DNA from: Rubrivivax sp.
GTDB taxonomy: Bacteria; Pseudomonadota; Gammaproteobacteria; Burkholderiales; Burkholderiaceae_C
Direction of reading: 5' to 3'
Assembly (NCBI GenBank): GCA_027484885.1
Contig: JAIXSD010000531.1
Span: 1 to 14,884, forward strand
DNA: 14,884 nucleotides
The notes under the pieces are model-generated. The model ran no database searches and was not told the origin of the DNA. It saw only the letters and a program-made list of their open reading frames with translations. Shown here piece by piece: positions 1-5,805 of the stretch (its first letter is position 1; each line of letters begins with the position of its first letter). The position numbers and the translations under genes were made by a program.

Positions 1-758
1 ACACTGCCGGTCGAACCCAGGGTGATGTAGGCCAGCGGCCGACCTTGGGTCTGCGGCTGATCCCACCAAGCCGGCGTGTCCATGCTCGGCGACCAGACGA
101 TGGGGCCGACATAGCGATGCGCAGCCGGCAAGGCCTCGGTCGGCACCAAGGTTGGCGTGTCCGAATACAGCGTCAGGTCGCCGTCACAGTAGTACTCGCG
201 CAAGCTGCGATAGGCCGGCAGGCCGTGGTCTGCACGAACGCGGTTCATGGCCGCGCAGTGGTGCAGGCTGGCCCAGGGCCAAACCGCCCGAAACACCAGG
301 TCCAGGCCGGCGTAGCCGAGGTAGCGCGCCGGCGCCATCTCGGGCGCCTGCATGCGCTGATCGCGGGCAAAAGGGCTCCAATGGGCATTGGCTATCGAGA
401 GCAAGGGGATGCCCACCTTGCGCGCCGCCACGCTCAAAGACAGGCGGTAGTCGCCGACCACGGCGGCCGGGCGCAGAGACTCCAGCATCTGGATGTCGGC
501 CGCCACGTAGGCACGCAACTCCTCTTCGGTGTAGACCGGCTGCCCGGCGGCCAGGCGTTGCAGAAACACCGCCGGGGCGATGCTCTGCAAGGTGTGGGAC
601 TGCCAGTCCGGGCTGGCCGAGCAAATGGGGAACTGGCCATTGCTGGCAAAGACCACCTCATGGCCAGCCTCGACCGCGCAATGCGCCAACACGCTGGGCC
701 GCGCCACATGGGCCAGGGACACCGCCTCGGCCACGAACAGCAGTTTCGAAGCAGACAT
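1..758 (-). CDS. GT-B family glycosyltransferase (MGT/UGT-like), 3' end cut by window
   Basis: I translated 252 codons leftward from the ATG at 758; the frame is still open at the window edge, so the C-terminal part is missing. The protein starts MSASKLLFVAEAVSLAHVAR, the N-terminal Rossmann strand and nucleotide-sugar glycosyltransferase opening (GT1/MurG-like GT-B fold) followed by GHEVVFAS (about residues 32-39). A second typical element, PLAYITLGSTGS at residues 241-252, is the linker and first strand of the C-terminal, donor-binding domain. The enzyme should transfer a sugar from a nucleotide donor to a small-molecule or lipid acceptor in the cytosol; donor and acceptor cannot be read from this half. 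It lies 43 bp downstream of a dTDP-L-rhamnose 4-epimerase-like gene, so a deoxysugar donor is a reasonable inference. The ribosome-binding site is weak, which fits translation from an operon message. The family call is secure; the substrate is not. Confidence 0.85.
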   Translation of the reverse strand, partial: MSASKLLFVAEAVSLAHVARPSVLAHCAVEAGHEVVFASNGQFPICSASPDWQSHTLQSIAPAVFLQRLAAGQPVYTEEELRAYVAADIQMLESLRPAAVVGDYRLSLSVAARKVGIPLLSIANAHWSPFARDQRMQAPEMAPARYLGYAGLDLVFRAVWPWASLHHCAAMNRVRADHGLPAYRSLREYYCDGDLTLYSDTPTLVPTEALPAAHRYVGPIVWSPSMDTPAWWDQPQTQGRPLAYITLGSTGS

Positions 759-801
759 CAACAAGCACCCAGCAATGAAGGTTCTGGCAAGCGCATCGGC
801 A

Positions 802-1932
802 TCACGAGCGACGCGCCTGGCCGAACAGACCGTGGGCGCGAAGCTCGCTCACCGTCTTGTCGTACAGATTCTCGGAGGCCTCGCCCGAGGCCCAGGCGAC
901 AAACTCCTGCATGCCGTGCAGCAGGTCCATCTGCGGTATGAAACCCAGATCGCGGCGCGAATGCTCCAAGTCTGCGTAGCAGGCAAAGATGTCGCCGACG
1001 CGGAACTCGCCCCGATCTTCCAGCTGCGCCTCCAGCTTCATGGCCTGCGCCTGCGTGCGTGCGATGTCGGCGATGGTCGCCGGCACCCCGGATCCGACAT
1101 TGAACTTCTGATCGGCAGCCCCGGCATTCAAAGCCAGCAGATTGGCCTGCACCACATCGCGCACGTGCACGAAATCGCGGATGGGCAATCCGCTCTCGTA
1201 CATGGACAAGGCCTTGCCCTCGCGCAGCAGCGAAAAGAAGATGGACACCACCCCGGTGTAGGGGTTCTTCAAGGATTGGCCGGAGCCGTAGACATTGAAA
1301 TAGCGCAGCGTGGTGACGGGCAAGCGGTAGGTCTTGGCAAAGTAGTCGCAGTAGTCCTCCTGCTCCTTCTTGGTTCGCGCATAGACCGACAAGGGGGCGG
1401 AGGGGCAGTCCTCGGTGGTGGGCAGTGCCTGCATGGGCGATTGGCAATGCGGACAGGGCATCGAGAAATCGCCCCGATTCATCGCCGCCACCGAGCGGAT
1501 CTCAGGGTGTTGCACGCCGTGGCTTGAACAGTTGTACAGGCCTTCACCGTAAATCGCTCGCGAGGAGGACAGCACGAGGCGATGCAGCTCCAGCTTTTTC
1601 TTCAGAACGGCCTCCAGCAACACGGCCGTTCCGAGCACATTGGTGGACACATAGTCCGCGATCTCGTACATGCTTTGGCCCACACCGGTGCGCGCAGCCA
1701 TGTGGTAGACCGCATCGATGCCCTCCAGCGCCTGCATGCAATCGCTCAAGCTGAGCACCGAGCCGAGCCGGCATTCCGCCAGTTGCTGCAATTCGGCGCT
1801 GAACTTCGGGTCGGTGCCGTGAATCTGGGGGTCCAGGCTGTCCAGGATGCGCACTTGGTGACCTTGCGCCACCAAGGCGCGTGTCGTATGGGTGCCAATG
1901 AACCCTGCGCCACCGGTGATCAAAATCTTCAT
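802..1932 (-). CDS. NAD-dependent epimerase/dehydratase, dTDP-L-rhamnose 4-epimerase-like
   Basis: This 376-aa protein is an extended short-chain dehydrogenase/reductase. The NAD-binding GGAGFIG is at residues 7-13, the catalytic SSSRAIYGEG region at 122-131, and the YxxxK pair at Y184/K188 (YARTK). RYFNVYG (210-216) and RDFVHVRDV (252-260) are typical sugar-nucleotide epimerase blocks. Between the serine and tyrosine motifs is an insert with C135, H138 and a CPHC pair (C160, C163) that could bind zinc; from memory the same insert marks dTDP-L-rhamnose 4-epimerases (WbiB/Tll type), which interconvert dTDP-L-rhamnose and dTDP-6-deoxy-L-talose. GDP- or UDP-sugar epimerases remain possible. GAGGAG lies 7 nt before the ATG, a strong ribosome-binding site. 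The gene sits 54 bp after the protease gene and 43 bp before the glycosyltransferase, consistent with one operon supplying a deoxysugar donor. Confidence 0.88.
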   Translation of the reverse strand: MKILITGGAGFIGTHTTRALVAQGHQVRILDSLDPQIHGTDPKFSAELQQLAECRLGSVLSLSDCMQALEGIDAVYHMAARTGVGQSMYEIADYVSTNVLGTAVLLEAVLKKKLELHRLVLSSSRAIYGEGLYNCSSHGVQHPEIRSVAAMNRGDFSMPCPHCQSPMQALPTTEDCPSAPLSVYARTKKEQEDYCDYFAKTYRLPVTTLRYFNVYGSGQSLKNPYTGVVSIFFSLLREGKALSMYESGLPIRDFVHVRDVVQANLLALNAGAADQKFNVGSGVPATIADIARTQAQAMKLEAQLEDRGEFRVGDIFACYADLEHSRRDLGFIPQMDLLHGMQEFVAWASGEASENLYDKTVSELRAHGLFGQARRS

Positions 1933-1986
1933 AACAACTCCTCTACTGCAAGCAAGGCAGGACGGGCCGGGCCAGATGCCGGCGGA

Positions 1987-2829
1987 TCAGCGCTGCAAAA
2001 TGCGAGCCACGTTCTCTATCGGTATGGCGTAGCTGATACCTGAGGGCTGGGCGAGCACCGATTCCTTGGTGCTCTTGATCAAGACCATATTGATGACGCC
2101 CAGCACCTCGCCCGTGCGGGCATCAAGCACCGGGCCGCCGCTGTTGCCCGGGTAGGCTGTGCCATCGAGTTGCAAGATGTTGAAGCTGCCGGCGCGCAGC
2201 TGCGAAAGATTGCGCGCGTTGAGTGAATTGGAGCTGGGCGCGGGCAGCGCCACCGGGGTGATCGCCGAGATCATGCCGCGATGGCTGACATGCGAGAAGC
2301 CCAGCGCACCGCCAATCGGGAAGCCAATGAACAGCACCTCGGTGCCCTCCGCCGGCAGCTCGGTCCGCAAAGGCAGCGGTCGCAGCGCCGGGGCGCCGAT
2401 GTCGAGAATGGCCAGGTCCTGCGAGCGATCGAAGGTGACGTCCTGCACCTTGCGGGTCTCCCAGGCACCACTGGGCTGCTTGACCTGGACCACCACCTGC
2501 GATTCCTGCTCCGAGCCCGGTTCAGGCAAGACATGGGCATTGGTGGCGATGCGGGTGCCGTCCGCCACGGCAAAACCAGTCCCACGGAAAGAAAAGCGTG
2601 GATTGGCCAGCGGGTTGAAAGTCCCTACCAGCACGACCGATGGCTTGCTGCGCGCAATGATCTCGGCCGGGCTGGTGGGCGGCGACGCCGGGCTTTGGGC
2701 AAGCGCCACACAGCTCAGCAGGGCCGTCGCAGCCGCCCCCAGCACGCGGGCAGCTCGCGCCCAAGTCGCCCCGAGCACAAAGCGCCCGCCGTGCCCGCAC
2801 GACCGGCTGCTCACAGGCGTGGCCGGCAT
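1987..2829 (-). CDS. secreted trypsin-like (HtrA-type, PDZ-less) serine protease
   Basis: From the ATG at 2829 this is a 280-aa protein. I prefer this start to the upstream in-frame ATG at 2877 because it makes a TGATG overlap with the stop of the FeeM-PilZ gene, has GGGAGA about 9 nt upstream, and avoids 16 residues that merely overlap that gene. The N-terminus has arginines and then a hydrophobic stretch (about 29-44, ending SCVALAQ), so it is probably exported; LLSC at 37-40 is only a poor lipobox. The chymotrypsin-fold triad is complete: H99 in IATNAHVL, D138 in SQDLAILDI and S230 in YPGNSGGPV. It ends about 50 residues after the serine, leaving no room for a PDZ domain, unlike DegP/DegS. 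It probably cuts proteins in the periplasm or outside the cell; the substrate is unknown. Coupling to the acyltransferase suggests the two products are needed together. Confidence 0.88.
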   Translation of the reverse strand: MPATPVSSRSCGHGGRFVLGATWARAARVLGAAATALLSCVALAQSPASPPTSPAEIIARSKPSVVLVGTFNPLANPRFSFRGTGFAVADGTRIATNAHVLPEPGSEQESQVVVQVKQPSGAWETRKVQDVTFDRSQDLAILDIGAPALRPLPLRTELPAEGTEVLFIGFPIGGALGFSHVSHRGMISAITPVALPAPSSNSLNARNLSQLRAGSFNILQLDGTAYPGNSGGPVLDARTGEVLGVINMVLIKSTKESVLAQPSGISYAIPIENVARILQR

Positions 2830-4118
2830 CAAGCCAAATCTCCCGAGGTCAAGCTCATCTCCAGCGCGGCCACGCATTCACGCCAGGTGACATCGGCTTC
2901 GGCCAATTTGAAACCGTAGAAATGGCCGGCCTCGGTTTCGCGATGACGCACCGAACGGACTTCAACTCGTGAGCGTTTGTTCTGACCCAAGTCGATCTCC
3001 GCCCAGCCGTCCTGATCCAGGGGGATATTGAGTTTGCACTCGGCCTGAAAACCGGAGAGCGAGATTTCAATCACATCGAGCACAAAGCTGCGCTTCTGGC
3101 CGCCCAGATCAAACTCCACCGCCCCGGGGCAGCGGATGGAATAACGCTGATGACGCCGCAAGGGGTGGCCATGGTCGGCCGAGCCCTGCATCAGGGGCAG
3201 GACCGCGCGGTACTCCACCTGGTCGTAGATGGACCAGAGCAAGGACTTTTTGCGATCGTCGAGCTCGGGAAGAACCTGGGTCCGCTGATTGAAGAAGTAG
3301 TTCAGCAACTCAGGCGTCATCACCGGGTCGTTGGTGGTGAAGTACTTGCGGCCTGGCCGCTTGATATTGGGCAGGGTCAGCTCAAAAAAATACTTGTGAA
3401 GGTTCTTGCGCGGCGGCCGACCGCCGTAGCCCTGCTTGAACACCGCTGCAGCTGTGCGCAGATCCAAAGTTGCGCCGACGGCCGGTGCGCCGTTCGCGAA
3501 GTCATAGCGATCGACGACGTTCTCCTGAAGCCGCTCGCAGTACAGCACCGCCTCGTAAAGCTCGATGCGATCGGGGTTCACCGCGATCACCAAATGCCGG
3601 GTGTCGAAGTACTCGGCACAGTACTCACGCATGAACTTCATCAAAGGGAACAGAATCGCGCCGCCGGTGCGGCGGAACTCAGGGTGCACCGCCAGTGCGG
3701 AGATCTCCGCAATCTTCCCGCCCTTGGCGCGCACCTGAGTCAGGTCAAAGGCCGTTTGCATGGGAAAGCCAAACACGCCTTCGCGGATGATGGAAATCGT
3801 GCCCACCACACGGCCTTCAAATTTGGCGCACAGGGTCGTGGTCGTGGGCAAGGCGTGATAAATCGTAACGCGCATGCCCGACGGATGTGGCTTCATGAAG
3901 CCGCTGGAAACGTAAGCGTCATGCAGGATCTGAAAACAAGCCTCCAGCTCCTCCTGGCTTTCCGCAATCTTCAACTCCAGCCGACTGTCGGGCGCGGGAT
4001 CGCAGTCCACCATGCGCCGGTAGAAAGGAAAGCGAATGCTCTGCGGGAACTTGCGAAACAAGCTGCGCAGCTGTTGGTGGAGGCTTTTGCGGAAACTGGA
4101 CCGGCGGATTTGACTCAT
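2829..4118 (-). CDS. N-acyl amino acid synthase (FeeM-like) with C-terminal PilZ domain
   Basis: The 429-aa protein has two parts. Residues about 48-245 form a GNAT/autoinducer-synthase-like fold of the FeeM type: the entry strand LELKIAESQEELEACFQILH (47-66), a central strand CAKFEGRVVGTISIIRE (97-113), and an acyl-donor loop ISALAVHPEFRRTGGAILFP (139-158). FeeM-type enzymes join a fatty acyl chain, usually from acyl-ACP, to an amino acid, and such synthases have been reported linked to PEP-CTERM/exosortase loci. Residues about 317-420 look like PilZ: RRHQR (321-325) fits RxxxR, and EISLSG (351-356) stands where (D/N)xSxxG is expected. PilZ domains bind cyclic di-GMP, so activity or location may depend on that messenger. 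A good ribosome-binding site (GAGGA, 5-6 nt spacing) supports the start. It heads an operon with the protease, epimerase and glycosyltransferase. The acyl chain and amino acid cannot be predicted. Confidence 0.82.
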   Translation of the reverse strand: MSQIRRSSFRKSLHQQLRSLFRKFPQSIRFPFYRRMVDCDPAPDSRLELKIAESQEELEACFQILHDAYVSSGFMKPHPSGMRVTIYHALPTTTTLCAKFEGRVVGTISIIREGVFGFPMQTAFDLTQVRAKGGKIAEISALAVHPEFRRTGGAILFPLMKFMREYCAEYFDTRHLVIAVNPDRIELYEAVLYCERLQENVVDRYDFANGAPAVGATLDLRTAAAVFKQGYGGRPPRKNLHKYFFELTLPNIKRPGRKYFTTNDPVMTPELLNYFFNQRTQVLPELDDRKKSLLWSIYDQVEYRAVLPLMQGSADHGHPLRRHQRYSIRCPGAVEFDLGGQKRSFVLDVIEISLSGFQAECKLNIPLDQDGWAEIDLGQNKRSRVEVRSVRHRETEAGHFYGFKLAEADVTWRECVAALEMSLTSGDLA

Positions 4119-4237
4119 AGATTCCTCAATCTGATGCGTCCCCCAGGATTCCGCGGCGCGCTGGCTGCGGGACTTGGAATCAGCGGGAGTAGCGAGCCCT
4201 CAATGCGCTGCGAGCGCAGGCACGCCACCATCCGATC

Positions 4238-4267
4238 AATATACGCCGTGCGCACAAATCGTGACAA
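4238..4267 (-). promoter_or_regulatory. sigma-70-type promoter of the FeeM-PilZ operon
   Basis: On the minus strand, TTGTCA (4262-4267) matches the -35 consensus at 5 of 6 bases and TATATT (4238-4243) matches the -10 at 5 of 6, with an 18-bp spacer. The predicted start is near 4231, giving a leader of about 113 nt before the FeeM-PilZ ATG. This is the best promoter match I found in the window. A housekeeping promoter here argues against strictly sigma-54/PrsR-driven expression of this operon. Confidence 0.6.
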
Positions 4268-4329
4268 AGTTTGCAAGCGGCAAGACACCCGGCTTTTTGA
4301 CAGCCAGAAACCGCTGAAATTCACCGCTT

Positions 4330-4348
4330 TGCCATAAAACGCATGGCA
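4330..4348. repeat. inverted repeat, possible operator
   Basis: Perfect 6-bp arms TGCCAT and ATGGCA are separated by 7 bases. No T-tract follows on either strand, so it is not an intrinsic terminator. It lies about 60 bp upstream of the -35 element of the FeeM operon, a position where an activator or repressor could bind. Function is inferred from position only. Confidence 0.35.
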
Positions 4349-4437
4349 GGCCCCATCCGCCGGAGCCTAACGAAGCCGGCGCGCGCGCATGCGGGCTTTG
4401 CCGCAGCAGTTGGGACGACGGCCCCGCCCGGCTCGGC

Positions 4438-5805
4438 TCATGCCTTGATTTGCAGCTTGTCCATCAAGTCGTACAGCGTCGGGCGGCTGACACCCAGCAG
4501 CTCCGAGGCCCGCACGATATTGCCGTCCACCCGAGCCAAGGCGGCCACCACGGCCTGGCGCTCGGCCCGCTCGCGCACGGTGCGCAAGTCCAGGATCGGA
4601 GCCTCTTCGCCCTCGGCCGGCGCGGCTGCCGCGATGCCGATATCGTCGGCCGTGATTTGCTGGCCATCGGCCATGATGGCTGCGCGCTTGATGATGTTCT
4701 GCAGCTCCCGCACATTGCCGGGCCAGGGGTAGGCCTCGATCTTGCGGATGGCATCCTCACCGAGGCTCAAACCGGGGCGGCGCAGCTCGCTGCTGAACTT
4801 GCGCAGGAAGGTGTGGGCCAGCAAGACTGCATCCCCCTGGCGCTCGCGCAAGGCGGGGATGTCGATCACGATCTCGGCCAGGCGGTAGTACAAGTCTTCC
4901 CGGAAGCCACCCGAGCTGATCTGCCCCTTCAAGTCCTGATGGGTGGCGCCGATCACGCGCACGTCGATGGGGATCTCCTTGCGGCCGCCCACCCGCTCGA
5001 TCACCCGCTCCTGCAAAAAGCGCAAGAGTTTGGCCTGCAAAGGCATGGGCAGATCACCAATTTCGTCGAGCATCAAGGTGCCGCCGTGGGCCGTCTCGAT
5101 CTTGCCGATGGTGGTTTTGCTGGCACCGGTGAAGGCGCCCTTCTCGTAGCCGAAGAGCTCGCTCTCCAACAGGTTTTCAGGAATGGCGGCGCAGTTGATG
5201 GCGACGAAGCGCCCTTCCCGCTTGGAAGCCTCATGCAGTCCCTGCGCCAGCACCTCCTTGCCGGTGCCGCTCTCGCCGAGCAAAAGCACGGTGACGTCGC
5301 TGCTGGCCACCTTCTCGATCGTACGGCAGATGCGCTGCATCTGAGCGTCACGCGTGACAAGGCCGCTGAGAGCGCCGGTCTGCTGGGCGGTTTGCAAGCG
5401 GCGGTTTTCTTGCTGCAGCTCGTAAAGCCGGTAAGCGCGCTCCACCGTCAGGCTCAGCACATCCGGATCGACCGGCTTGGACAGAAAGTCGTAAGCGCCC
5501 ATGCGAATCGCGCGCAGCGCATTGTCCTGGTCGTTCTGGCCGGTCAGCACGATGACCTTGGCCGCAGGGTCCAGCTCCAGCAGCTTTTCCAAACACTTGA
5601 AACCCTCGGACACCGAATCCTGATCCGGCGGCAGCCCGAGGTCCATGGTCACCACAGCCGGGCTGTGGCGCCTGAACTGCAGCACGGCGGAAGCCACATC
5701 CTGAGCCAGCACCGACTCGAAGCGATCGAGCGACCATTTCAATTGCTTTTGCAGCGACAGATCGTCCTCGACGATCAGCAAGGGCTGTTGACGTGTGGCG
5801 TTCAT
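4438..5805 (-). CDS. prsR: PrsR, PEP-CTERM-box sigma-54-dependent response regulator
   Basis: The 455-aa protein is an NtrC-type activator. The receiver domain is about residues 8-125 with acidic pocket E13-D15, phosphorylatable D55 (VVTMDLGLP), T88 and K110. The AAA+ domain is about 148-378 with Walker A GESGTGKE (177-184), the sigma-54-contacting GAFTGA loop (223-228) and Walker B GTLMLDEIGD (242-251), plus WPGNVREL (361-368). A Fis-type helix-turn-helix is at about 415-452 (GNIVRASELLGVSRPTLYDL). All key residues are intact, so it should activate sigma-54 promoters when phosphorylated. The family (PEP-CTERM-box response regulator, PrsR) controls exosortase/PEP-CTERM and exopolysaccharide genes. 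Its ATG overlaps the prsK stop by 4 nt (ATGA), showing translational coupling. I saw no good -24/-12 promoter in this window, so its targets probably lie elsewhere. Confidence 0.93.
   Translation of the reverse strand: MNATRQQPLLIVEDDLSLQKQLKWSLDRFESVLAQDVASAVLQFRRHSPAVVTMDLGLPPDQDSVSEGFKCLEKLLELDPAAKVIVLTGQNDQDNALRAIRMGAYDFLSKPVDPDVLSLTVERAYRLYELQQENRRLQTAQQTGALSGLVTRDAQMQRICRTIEKVASSDVTVLLLGESGTGKEVLAQGLHEASKREGRFVAINCAAIPENLLESELFGYEKGAFTGASKTTIGKIETAHGGTLMLDEIGDLPMPLQAKLLRFLQERVIERVGGRKEIPIDVRVIGATHQDLKGQISSGGFREDLYYRLAEIVIDIPALRERQGDAVLLAHTFLRKFSSELRRPGLSLGEDAIRKIEAYPWPGNVRELQNIIKRAAIMADGQQITADDIGIAAAAPAEGEEAPILDLRTVRERAERQAVVAALARVDGNIVRASELLGVSRPTLYDLMDKLQIKA

Larger units (their letters stand above)
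4119..4437. other. intergenic region between prsR and the FeeM-PilZ operon
   Basis: No convincing gene lies in these 319 bases. They hold a sigma-70-type promoter (4238-4267), an inverted repeat TGCCAT-N7-ATGGCA (4330-4348) upstream of it, and a perfect small hairpin TGCGCT-GCG-AGCGCA (4204-4218) at the start of the long predicted leader, which runs about 110 nt from the inferred start site near 4231 to the ATG at 4118. No intrinsic terminator with a T-tract follows prsR, so readthrough from prsKR into the FeeM operon is possible. Confidence 0.6.

Noticed and set aside
2830..2877. Longer protease N-terminus starting at the ATG at 2877
   Set aside because: It would add 16 residues overlapping the upstream gene and push the signal peptide inward; the TGATG start at 2829 is better placed.
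4273..4287. Sigma-54-like element TGTCTTGCCGCTTGC upstream of the FeeM operon
   Set aside because: The -12 TTGC is good and spacing is right, but the nearly invariant GG of the -24 element is GT.
4115..4324. 69-codon open frame on the minus strand in the FeeM leader
   Set aside because: No good ribosome-binding site, overlaps the FeeM-PilZ start, spans the predicted promoter, and resembles nothing I know.
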